Of a stretch of DNA of 64,000 bases, positions 1-13,000 are shown piece by piece. Position 1 is the stretch's first letter; each line of letters opens with the position of its first letter. The stretch comes from Puffinus mauretanicus. Lineage: Eukaryota > Chordata > Aves > Procellariiformes > Procellariidae. The stretch lies in NCBI GenBank assembly GCA_023333565.1, contig JAJKFH010003305.1, positions 372,001-436,000 on the forward strand, read 5' to 3'. Both the position numbers and the translations under genes were made by a program. The notes under the pieces are model-generated. The model had not been told where the DNA came from. It made no database searches and saw only the letters and a program-made list of their open reading frames with translations.

Positions 1-976
1 AGTCATCTTCAGTCCTAATACCTCTTGCAAAGACTGCTGCTATGTTTTTGTGCTGCATATACTTGCGTTTAAATGTTATCATATAAAATTCTAAGCATTT
101 GGAGCATGCACCATTTCTCTAAGGGAATATTCTCATTATTAGGCTAAAAAAATCCACCTGATTCTTGTTTAGTCTCTCATTCTGGCCTCATGAATATTGA
201 GTTCCTTGCTATACAGTAGTTCTTACTGCACTGCAGGCAGCCATTAGTAGTTACAGTTCTCTCCTAGGAACTTGAAGCCACGAGTTCATCTGTGGGGCTG
301 AGCACTCTAATACTAGGAAAAAGGTATTATTACCACCATGCTTGTCATATATAGTTGGTGTTTGTTTGCCAAAGAGGGCTCAGCATTGTGAATCCTGCAT
401 GAATGGATGCTTACCAAGTTAGGTGCCTCAGTATGCATACTGTGTGCATAGTGCCTCCTTTTGAGCGGATTTAACATCCAGGAACACTATGCCTCCCAGA
501 GAGTTGTTCAGGCTCCCTTTATTGTCCATAGAAGCAAAAACCTTTAAAGGTTGTATAAAAAGCCTAGACTCCTAGTTTAAATGCTTTGTATCATAGAGTG
601 GCTATTTTTTGCAATGCCTTTTACAAAGTCTTTTAGTGGCAAAAATGGTCACTAAAAGCTTGTTACTTTTTAGGCACTACAACGTCTGAGCTAGGCACAT
701 GAAGCAGGTGGTCTGAGTATGATCTTTAATGTCTATATATTTCTTATATTTCTTAAACTTTGAGAGTCCTATATCAAGTTGAAAACAACACACTTTTCTG
801 TCTGTATTTCATCTGAAGTAGACATGGGTGCACAATTTTTTTAATAGTGTTATGTCATGTACATGGTTTAAAATTGTGCCACTAAATAGATGTATTGTTT
901 AAAGAAGATAAGTATAACTAGTCCTATATTTGACATAACCTTCTAAAAGATATCTTTAATAAAATGTATTTGGCAG
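1..976 (+). other. AK9: AK9 intron, 3' part of the intron before exon w1
   Basis: AT-rich sequence ending in a TTTGGCAG acceptor at 969-976. I see no exon, RNA gene or recognisable repeat in it. The 5' end of this intron lies outside the window. Confidence 0.6.
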
Positions 977-1089
977 GTTATGTTCTCAGTGGATTTCCTT
1001 CTCTCTCAGAGGAATACATGACTATTTCACAGCAAATAGAGAAAATAAAGAATCTAAAATTAAAACCAGATTTCCTGATTAACATTAAG
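977..1089 (+). CDS. AK9: AK9 exon w1: end of AK domain 1
   Basis: Acceptor TTTGGCAG, donor AAG|GTAATG. The exon enters with two bases completing a split codon and leaves in phase 0. It reads [12 protein letters not shown], then [10 protein letters not shown]. This is the NMP-domain GFP motif and the following beta strand of an adenylate kinase fold. The P-loop of this domain must lie upstream of the window. Confidence 0.9.
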
Positions 1090-4000
1090 GTAATGTCATC
1101 TTCAGTAACTTGCTAGTCATTTTCCTAATTATTAGTAGACTCATATGCTGCATAAGTCAAAAGATAGCATTTTCCCCTGTGCATTTGAGTATAGTATTTA
1201 TTGAAGAATAATAAATTATTCTCCTTTATATTGGAATGGAATTACACTAGTTTGTTCCATTATAAGCATTGCTCATGTAAAATAATGAACATTTCCTAAA
1301 ACTTCAGTAGCAGTTACAGTCTTTGCACCTCTACAAATTAGAAGATACAGGTTTTCAAGAAAAGAAGACTTTGAATAACATGATTATTGTGGGATTTTGG
1401 ATATATGTATACATCTGCCATTCATGTATTTCATCTGCCATTCATGTGAAAAGAATCTTTTCACATATGGAAGTTAGAAAGCAAATGGTTTTATTTTTTA
1501 CTCACTAATTGTGAAACTGCTTCTTAGTCATCATTAATTCGTCTTGTTTACAAATCTCAATTTCTTCCTGAGTAGTAATGTGACATACCAGATACTCTAC
1601 AAAAGTGACTCTGACGTAACCAGAGAAACATAAATCATTGTTAGTGTAGGATTAAGAGGACTTTCTCAATGTAACTTAAAAAAACGGACTTGCTGGCTAC
1701 GTCCATATTAGTAAATAAACAAGGCAAGAGCGACTCTTCAGACATCAGGCCAACTGGTTTGGCAGAACACAGCTAACCTGTCTTGTTAGTCAGAATGGGG
1801 TGGCTGTGTCCAAACTGCCGGCTGGGAGAGGCCTCAGGCCTGTGCCATTCTCCAGATTGGGCCCAGCCATTCATCAGGGAGAATACTAGCTGGCCCACAC
1901 CAAACTTTGCCAGACTCCAATCATGAACAAGGGTTCAGGCCCTTCCTCTTGCAATGTTTTATTTATTATCAACTAGATTATTTCCGTCTTTTACTCTGAA
2001 TATGCAGAATGAGCTTCCAAGGCAACTGAATAATCAGCCTCTGGTATTGTGCTCCATTCTCATTGGGATTTTGATTCTAGTTGTCATATCTATGTGGTTT
2101 GTCAGATACTAAGCTTCAGTGCATGGACCTAGTCTATCACTTTGCTATATTTAAGTCCATGTTTCTTCTAATGACAAGGTTCTTTACATTCCATACTTTT
2201 GAGACTTAATTTGTTTGACCATGCAAAATGAAAATTTGTGAATGCCTACTTCAAACCTTTTTTTCTATGCTCATGGAAAGATCTTAAAACGTCAGAGAAA
2301 CATATTTTTCTGCTGCTTTTCAGGCAGTTTTGAGTTTTTCAGCTACAGAAAGTCAATCTTTGTTTTAATACCAGATAGTGAGAAATCCCAGTTTTTGAGA
2401 ATATATGTTGTATAGTTTCATGTGCAATAGTACAAATAGAAGAGTGATATAACTACACTAGAAAGAAAACAGAATTCTTGACTTCGTGTAGTTACATCAT
2501 CTTCTTCTCTGGGAAGAAGACTGAGACTGAATGCTCATTAAAAAATCCTTGCCCCAAAGTCAAATGAATAATTTTGCCTTTGATTTCAGTGGGTTCAAGT
2601 TGTTTTCACAGATATGTCAGAATTATAACCATTTTCATTATATCAAAAAGAAAGGAAGCAGGGAGATTCTAGATAACTCTGGGAATAATGAAATACTGTT
2701 ATTAGCAGACCAATTTAGAGAAATTTTGTCTCTCCAAGAAAAAGGACAGAAGATGCACCTTTGGAAAAAGAACCATATCCGATCAATTTTCTCCTTCTCT
2801 ATTTCAAAATGTGCTATGTCATATAGCAGTCATGTCAGCTGTATGACTCACCGTAGAAATATAGAAATATCCTGAAGTATTGTAATACTTCAAGGGATAC
2901 CTCAGAAAATGAGTGTAGTGTGTCTATTGCTAAAAACTTGGTCTCAAAATGAGTGTAGTGTGTCTGTTGCTAGCAATGCGATCTCAAAAGCTCTGTATTT
3001 TTTGTAGAAATCAATTCTCTGTTTCTGTAACAATTTGACCTTAACAACTACAATTTTCTTCTTATCTCAGGTTTTTCATATATGTTTGAAGGGTAGGTGT
3101 TAGTGATTTAGAAAGGAAGAATGATTATTTATTGTTGTGCCCCACTCCCAATTCCATAGTAGAATTTTAAGATCCCCATCTTAAGACCTGTTGGAGATCT
3201 GGGGACTCCAAGCGTGTATTAATGCAAGTACAATTTAGGACAGGTCAGATAGAAGCTTTATTAACTATGATCATAGTGAACAAACATTCAGACAGCATCT
3301 CCCCCTCTGCTCCCCTGTTCTCTGCTAAGTGATTGCAGAGACCCAACCAGCTTTTTGTTTCAGAAAAAAAAAGAAAGGGGTGAGGAAAAACAATCCTTTC
3401 AATGTTAACAAAGTCAGGTATCCATCCCTGGAATGGATGGACTCCTTAAGTAGCTTGCTAACAGCCACAATTCTAAGAAGGAGACAAACAGTACATAATG
3501 TGACAATGTGGAAAGAAGACTCTATAGCTCTGGAGCCTAGAGGAGTGGCGCACCCAGTATTATCTTAGCTCAGAAGTGGGGAGGTGGAAACAGTCACAGA
3601 CTGTTAGCTTTTAGTTGAAAGGAATGTTTTAGTTAGGGTAAATGTTTTAGTTAGGATGTTTAGTTAGAATGTTTTAGTTAGGATAAACTTTCTAGGCAGA
3701 CCTCTCAAATCTTAAATATTAATAATTTTACCACCACAGACCACATCCAGATTTATCTGTGTTTAATGTTAAACTAAGTTTGTGTCTGCAGGGCTTTTTA
3801 TGGAAAGACCATTGCTTATTCTTCCAGAGCTCCAAACTGCTGAACTCCTTTAGCCTCTGACACAATGGCACTATGCTTTTCAGTAATAGTAGAGCTCTGA
3901 GAGGTCAGAGGCACCTAGTAAAATTGACTTAATCTTGCTCAAATCCAAATCACTTTGCCATTAATTGCAAGAGCAATCACAAAACTGTCTGCAAAATATT

Positions 4001-7000
4001 TTTATCCATGAACTACACCTAAACTTGTTATACTACAAGGTATAACTTGCATGGTAAAATGTGCTCAAGTAGTGGCTATACTCCTGATATGGAATGTAAA
4101 ATGCTGGTGGGGAAAAGCTATGCAAGTGCTTAAGTCTTTCTTTAGTATTTGCCGCTTTTGAAAATTTTGTGTTTACTCAGCATGTTATTGGAGAAGTTGT
4201 TTATGAAGCCAGATATTTGCCAAACAAACTCCTACCCCACATTCTGCAGTTTCAGGAAAAATAATATTATTATAGCAGTACAATAAACACATTATTTCCT
4301 TTTAATTATTCCTTGCCAGTGTTCAGATTATGACTTATGCCAAAGAATATCAGGACAAAGGCAACACCCTGATTCAGGACAGATATATCAGAGGAACCAG
4401 TGGGATCCTAACGTTATTGAAAAGCGTAAGAAAGAGAAAGATCAGCATGAAGAAGAAAATGAAGAAGATGATGAAGAGCAGGAAGAAGAAGAGGTAAATA
4501 CTTCTAATTTCTAAACAGTGCAAAGTATTATAATGTACTCTAGACAAAGCAGAGCAAATTCCTATATTCTAAAATATCAGCATACTACATTATGAATTAA
4601 TTTTGCTCAACTTTAATCTCAATTCAGTTTCTGTTCTGCTTTAAGAGATGTGGGATAATACTTAAATGGTAGATTTAAATGACAGCAAATGGTGATGATG
4701 GTATAGTTTAACCTGGATTCAGTCTCTAACTTAGAAGTCACTGAACCGTTTCTTGCCATAACTTAAAAGGGTGTGTCAGGAGAATGGTGACTCTATATTG
4801 TCTGTTTCTTGGTCTAAGCAAATAAAAGAGTTCTTAATTTATGTTTATTGTAGCAAGTTTTACTAGTATTTGCAGGGTACCGTCTTGTTTTCTGGTTTTG
4901 GTGTTAGACTACTACAAATGGATCTTCTTTTTTTTCATGAAGTATTAATTTTGAATTCAGGTTGAATTGTTCTGGTTTATAATGCTGGCCAGAGATTTAT
5001 CAACGCAAGTTCTAGGCACATTCCTCTCAATGTGCAGAAACTACACTTCATTAGGCTAGAATCACAGTCAGCCATCACTGGACTAATACTCATTACTCAT
5101 TGCAATACTCTGGAAAGCTACTTTATTTACCTTGGAGTAAAGACAAAAATTAGTTTAGCATATTATTTTGTTTCTGTATCTTGAAAAATTTAACTTTTCA
5201 TTCTGCAGACTGCAGAAGATCCACTTATGGTGTCAGAATTTTTGCATCAATTAGTGCAGAGGCCTGAAGATATTCTGGAAAATGCAGAGGAAAGAGTTGC
5301 AACATACAAGGATATAATGCTTCATCCTTTAGAAGTAAGAAAAAGCAAAATAATATGATTATACATAACAAAAGATTTTTTAAAATATCTTGCACTGTTT
5401 TCTTTTTTTTTTAGTTTGAGATTTATTGTATGCAGGTGGGCACAAGGCATGCTGCAACATATCCCCAAGTTCTGAAATTCATACTGAAATCAATGATACA
5501 AAGTTGTCATCTATAGGTGTTGTTTCTACTCCAGAGTCAAGATAAAGCAATCCACTTTGAGTTTTAAAAGTGAAACCATACCTGCCACCACAGATGCTTC
5601 CTAAATCTAGGAAGTGAAGTATTTGAAGAACCCAGTATATCATCACCATTACCAGAGTCCATTCTAGCATACAATCCTGTAAGAAATCTGTTCTTTGCAT
5701 CCATTGCCTTCCACTCCAATAGATTTCCTTCCTCACCTGCTTCATTTCCTACAGATTTATATACACAATAACTAGCCTATCAGTTTGCTTTATCAGCTAT
5801 TTCATTTCTGCAGCTGTGGTATTGTTTTTTTTCTTTCCTTGTTGTGTTCAGGAAAGATGGATTTACTATATATCTTTCCCACCCCCCCCCAAAAAAACCA
5901 GAACAGGTCCAAAGCAATAATTAATTTTCTTTTTTCTTTTTTCTTTTTTTTTTTTTTTTTAAATCTCCTGGTACAAGCAACTCAAACCTCATGTTTGCTG
6001 CACACTTGACAATTACCTTTTATTTATGCCTGTCAATTTCCCTATGGATTAGATAAACCTATAGATAAGATTGTGTAAAACTGGTGTAATGTTCTTTGCG
6101 AGAGTAACAAACTTGTTACTGCTGTGAAGGGGAAAGCAAAAAATGTGGTATTTTTAATCGTTATAAAATGACATGGATTTCTCATAAGCAAACTAATGGA
6201 AAGTTGTTAGATTAAATTACCTTAGGGTGTACACCAAACTTCAACACTTTCAACATGTTCCACTAGTTGGTAGGTCTTACTTAGGCTTCACTGATGATGA
6301 ATGTATTAGTGAACATACTCAGTGGTCCACTACTACATTCAAAGAACATAGGGGTCTATCATTGGCCAAGGTAGAGGTTGAGATGAAGAAACTGAAAAAA
6401 AGGCTTATAAGATGTGCAGTTTGCACTGAACTGGGTTAGGTGGAAAGAACTTTGGAGAACAGACTTTAATTTCTTCATAAGTTGTTAGGTTGAAATTGAG
6501 TAGAAATAAGTGTGAAATACTACAATTAGGGAGGAAACCTAATGAACAACTACAACATGTGAAATAATTTGCTAGACCTCAGACAATCTGCAATCTGTGG
6601 GGTTTTAGTTAGTCATAAACTGAGTCAATAAATGTGATGCTATTGTACAAAAGCAAATATCATGGATGTACTAGTAAGACCATTCTATATAAGAGAAACA
6701 CAAACTATTATCTTCTCTGTAGGAGAGTATTAGAAAGAAGTAATTAGTTATTATCTATTTCTAGACAAATAATTTAATTTATAGTATAGAAGACTTAGAC
6801 TAGATGCAAGGACATGAACTCTGAGCATAAGTGTAGCAAAGAACTGGAATAGATTACCTACAAAGTTGAAAAGTCACCTTTACTAGGCTTTTTCAGGGCT
6901 GGGGTTAGACCAACATCTGTTAGGAACAGAGTGAGTGTTCTCAGTCCTCAGACAGAGACATTAACAATGGACATGGGATGTCTATTTTAGTCTAATATCT

Positions 7001-10000
7001 TCTTTACTAATGGGAAAATTGAAAATAAGAAAAATCAATTATATTGTTCAAATTTTACAGAAATTGAGACTCAGGACCAAAATGAAAACATTGGTCTCAG
7101 GGCTAGTATTTCTACGAAATCTGTTAATTGACATTGTCACCATTTTCCAGCAGAGAATTAAGGTAGTTAGACAATTAGAAGTTGAATTCATACACAAAAC
7201 ATTACTATATCTTGATTCTTTGTAGCTCTCTTGCATTTGAGCTAGGATATCTAATCTGTTTTCTGAACCGATTGTAACTCCGATTTTGGAATTCTCTCTG
7301 TATTTAGTCGTCACCAAATAAAAGTTTCTCTCCAGTGAAAGTCATCAGTACAATGAATCTTGTTTTTTCTGAAGTCCACAGGAGTCCAGCTTTTGATATG
7401 TATAGAAACAGAATGAGCTTCGATGTCATTATCTGGTTAACTATACTTAATTGATGAGTATGTCTTTAAACAGGACTTGATGGCTGAACAGGATTGTCAA
7501 TATCTTATTGAACTGGATGGAAATCAGCAACCAGATGACCTCTTTGTAGTGAGTAAGCTATGCAACTTAGTTAACCTCCACTAGAAAATAATTTCTCAAT
7601 TCTGTGGATTGTTTTCTTTGTTAAGGTGTTGGCAAAATTTTAAGCTGTGTATAAAACTCATTTAATTACTATTAGAAAACACAACCTTTGAAATGCTTGC
7701 TTTTGTTGTTCTATTAAAACAATTGTAAGATTCACTGCACCGCCCCTAGGCTTACATACATGTTACACAAGAATATTTTCAGACAGGCTACAAACACTTT
7801 TGTATTGTATCCATCTGGTTTTAGTGCTTTATTTTGTGTATTAGTGTAAAATATCATTATTAACATGAGAAATTAAAACATTTTCAGTATGATATATTTA
7901 CAGAATTGGCTTATTTTGTGCTGGTGTCTAAAATAATGACAGAATTTTTATGAACTTTGATATTGTTTTACAGTGTAGTAGAAGACACTTCATGCTTTTA
8001 AGAGTTCTGCTGAGTGCTTGTATCTAGATTTTTAGCTCATAACATAGCAACTCATTCTCCTATTAAAAAACTACAATGATAAAATTTGAAAATAAATAAT
8101 CTTATCTTCTGCCTCAGAAATAAGAGTTGCTTCAAATCAGAACCTAAAGTAAGGGGTTGAAAATGAAGTGAGAGATTGTCTTTGACAATGTAGGAAGTGA
8201 GCTGCTCCTGCAGTTTCCCCTCTGTTGTTTGAAACAAATTGAATCAATTATAATTCTGTAAGTATTATTTCAATTTATGCTTAACTTTACTACCAAGAGT
8301 AGTCCTATGGGAAAAAAAAACGCTAATTTTGCAGAGTTGGAACATAAAATTTCCTCATTTATGACCTGTTTGTGAACATTACAACAGAAAATTTATAGTG
8401 AAGGCAATCAAGTTGTGTAATGATTCCAACCATTTTACGTATAAGTAAGGCAAAGACCTATTATGAAACTAATCCAAACATGGCAAAATTTGCTTTTTCA
8501 TTTCAAGAACACTTGCATTCAAGCAAGATTACATTCAGGAAATACTTCAATAAAATTTAATATAATCTGATTCTCATTGGCAGACATCTGGTTTAAGTAT
8601 GTTTTTAAATAAATTACCCAAAGTTGTATTACTTCCAAGTGTGCATAATCTGATCTCCTAAAGAGACTTTCCTCTTTACAGATTGGAGCTCATCTGAATA
8701 CTTCCACTGCTTTGTGGGAAAGAATCCTTCACAGGCTGTTCCTTTAGAAGGCTTGGGATTCACAGCATGTTGGAGAGATACAAAGGCTGTGATTCAGCAT
8801 TTTGCACTGCCTGTATCTACCAAGTAGCTTGTTAAAACTCAGCTCAATAACTAGCATGACTCCAAGCTAGAAACTGGGCCTTAGTGTATATGTAGCCATT
8901 ATATAAATAATGAGTGACAATTTTAAAAATTTTGGGGGTCCTTTCAGATCACAAAAGCAGTTTTGATTGGTACTAAGTCAAGAGTTATTTTCTTTTCAGT
9001 CAGTGGTAGTTCGACTTCAATCTCTCGGTGTTCGAAATGGAGCTCCTGTAACTAGACTTCAAAGTGAGCAAGAAGAAATGCTGGAGGGACTGGAAAATGT
9101 AAGTGTGCTTTTCTAAAATGTGATTGATTGTAATAATTATAAATATATTTTTTATTTTCTGCTGTAAGCTTCTATTATAACATCTTTGTTTCACAGCAAC
9201 CAGTTTGTTTTACCATGCAATAACGGCATTTTTTGAGCCTTGATTTTCCAGAAATCTGAATTTAAGATAATTCTGGGACTGAAATCCACTTAAAAGAGTA
9301 TAAAAAGAAAAAAGTCTGTCATTAAAAAAAAAAGTGAGATTATTATTATAAAAGTTTGAACAAAATATTTGTTTTAGCAATAGGGGAAGAATTAATTCCT
9401 TCCAAGAAAATAAAGAAACTTTAGCCAAAGGATAACAATCTCAGCAGCTGACTCTTAGCTCAGTCTTTACTCTTTTCCTGAATGAGAAACAGCATGCTAA
9501 TACAAATTTAGCAACCTCCTGCATAGCTGAAATCATATACATTGTATTTCCTGTAATTAATTAGAAACATGACAATTTAGTGCTGAATTTTGCTGAATCA
9601 TGACAATTATAATTTGTGTCCCTTCCAAATAAAACTGAAATACAGAAGACTTTGCAGAAATGTCTTCACCTATATTCACTTGCAGTCATCTTTCCTATTT
9701 CTTAAACAAAACTTTGAATATATGAATGATACTGTAACTGAGGGACCCCACTATACATTTTCAGAGAAACACCCGCCTCTTCACTTTTCTGTTTTATCAG
9801 TCCCTGACAAATTCACCAGTGAAGGACTTTCTGTGTCAGAGGTCATCTGTATTTATTATTTAGTTAGTCTATGTGTTTGTGTTTGTGTGTAAGCTTTTAG
9901 CATCCACAGTATTTGGGGCAAGGAGTTCTGCAGCTTAACTGGACATTATATACAGAATTGCTTCCCTTTGTGTTGAACCTGCCACCTTTTAGCTTAGTCT

Positions 10001-13000
10001 CCTCTAGTTGTTGATATGCAGAAGTCAATAAATAGTTTTGTCCTCTGTATCTGCCCTCTAATAACTCACAATTTCAGAATTCTGTCCTGTTTTTATGTAG
10101 CTCTCTAGTTCCTAGACTGAAGACTTCCAGTCTACTTAATCTTATTTCTTCTTACATGAAAATCCTTTTGTGTGGTTGATCATCATACTACATTTTTCTG
10201 AAACTTTTCCAATTCTGCTGCGTACTTTTTGAGATTAGGGTAGCAGAATGCACATAGCAGTAAAGATGAGAGCAGGATTTATACAATAAAAAAAAACCCT
10301 TTATCTTCTATTCTCTCTTTGCTAAACATTCAGGTTGGTTTTCTGACTGCTCTTGCGCATTGACCAGATGTTTTCATGGAAGTATGTATTATAACTCCAA
10401 GATCTATTCCTGAGTAGTGAGAGTCAATGACAACTCATCAGTTTCTGTAAAACTGCTATTTTAATGCCTGGCTTCCTAGATTCTGAAGGTCCTTCTGCAC
10501 TTCTTCACAGCCAGCACTTGTCTGCACTACTGTGAATAACTTAGAGTCACCATAAACTTTAGGATTCACTCACTATTCACCTTCTGTAAAAGGTCTATTA
10601 AACTTACTTCTATCAGATAACACTTCTGCATGCCTAAAAGAGGTATTTTGGCCTTGCTATTCCCCCCCACAGATCATAGTCCTTTCCTCATCCCCTTTAG
10701 AAGAAATCTTGGCCATTTTCTCTCGTCTTCAATAAATGGCTGATTTGTACTTCTTTATTGTTTTAAACTTCTGAAAATAATAAATGAAGCCTACAGGAAC
10801 TATTTTCATTAAATAAAATTGAAAAACTAAATAGTTTCTCCTTAAAATTGTCCTACAATTCTGAAAAACATTTTTTCTAAAGATTCCAAAAAGCATGATG
10901 TGGTTTTCTTTTTAGGTTTGCTTATTTTCCAACAAAATATTTCAAAAAAGGCTAAAAACAAGGCATATGTAGCTTCAGACAAAAATTACATATGCTGTTA
11001 TTGCTGTTTTAATAAACAGGATGAACTTTTCCGGGTTCTGTCATCTTACAAACAAATAGCACATGGATATCGATGGCATAGAAGCAGGTGGGGACAAGCA
11101 TGTCCTGTGGCTCTAAAGGAAGGTGATATTGTAATGGGAAACCCAGACTTGGCTGTCAGGTTAGCGGAATTTGACACTTTTTATTTTTATTTCTATTTTA
11201 TAAGATAACTGACTATATCTGTTAGCTTCTCTTCTGTTTTAAGTTTTCTAGGTAAAATGTACATGCTGTCATCCCCAGAGGCATTGAAAACATTCATGTT
11301 GAATCCACGGCCTTACCTGTTACCACCAATGCCACTTCCTCCTTGTAAAGTATTAGTGTTTGGTCCTCCATTCTCTGGAAGAACAACTATTTGTAACCTA
11401 ATTGCACACAAATATAAAGGAAAGGTAGGTTTATAAATGTCTTATGTAACAAGGGTATCAGCTGAGGCTTGGGAATCAGTTAAGCACATTCTTATTCCTG
11501 TTGTGTTACTAACATACACATTGCAAACATATGGATTACAGAGGAAACATAGTAATTTAGTGAAATTCATTTATGTAAAAGTAGCTAAATTTCAAAAATA
11601 TTTTTTTATTTGCCCTCTGTGTAAGACAAATATTTATCTGTCAGTTATTTGGCTTAAGAATATTATGAATAACTTTTTTATATAAGATAATTAAATGTAA
11701 ATGCAAATTAGAAATTATTTTTTCCACAAAAAAACCCTGCACTTGAATTATATGTAAATTTTTCTGAAATTTTCAGAGCTTTTCCAAATTCATTTAATTG
11801 TATAGAAGTTGGATCAGATGCTATATTTCTCTTCTGTGATATTTTTATTTTTTCAAATCATTTCACTAGGTTCTTGATATGGCCAAACTTATTCAACCCT
11901 ATATGGAAGAATCAAGAGAAGAAAACATTGAGAAAGTACAAAGGGATGCAGTAGAAAAGGCTATAACAGCAGTGAAAAATAAATTGGAATTAGAAAAACA
12001 GTCAAGAGAACCAGGTGAATAAGGTGTTCCATGGCCTTTGAAGCTATCTTATTTGCTTTTCATTATTTAACTGAAGCAATTGCTGTCACTTCGACTTACA
12101 AAATATTACAGAAGTTGTTACGGTTGTTGTGCATCAAATATGAACTAAAAGAACATGCAGTGAAGGAATAGCTGAGTAGAATTCAGTATTTTTGATGTTA
12201 TATATAAATCCTCTGAAGCTGAGGGCCATGAGTATGTAAGAAAGTGTTTTCTCAGCTCTTTTTGAAAGAAGAAATTGGTTCTGACTGATACTGGTTGAAA
12301 ACTTTCCATTTGAATGATTTTCTGACAAGTTAAATCTCTGCAAAATTGAAATTTTCTGCAAGAAAGCAGCTTGTCAGCTAGGCTGATGTGAACCCACAAT
12401 CTCAGATTTTCCTCTTTGGAGCAGCTTTCTAAGTATGCTGTCTCAGATGGCACATTCACAAGACTCTCCAGCTCTGGTCACATTTAGACTTCTTAAGCTG
12501 CCCAGGTTTTTGCAGCTTGATGAATTCAGAAAATATTTTGAAAAGGTGAAAATAACATGTTCTTTTAATATCTTTTAAACAAAATTTGGATTTTCTTTTT
12601 GCAGGAAATTTTGTGGGTTTTTTTCAAAATTACTTCTTTTGAAATGAAAACTTTCCCTTGAATTGGAACTGCCTTTTCCAGTTAGCTCTAGTTATGATTC
12701 AAATGGACAATCAGGCCATTTTGCCTTATTCAACTAAGCAAGGAATCACCATATTTGACTTACTCATGGGTAGATACATATCTAACAAGAAGTCAGTATA
12801 TTCTTCTGGTGGTGCAAAACATAGAAGCTGACAGTGGTACAAAAACTATTGGCGTTGCAGTAAGAATAATGGTGAACTATGACACCAAAATTAAAACCAT
12901 TGAACAGTGTTATGTTCCAGATTCCTGGCTAGGGAAATACTTTTCAGGATAGGGAAATCATATTAGGATTAATGAGAACTTAATCCTAATTAATAACCCT

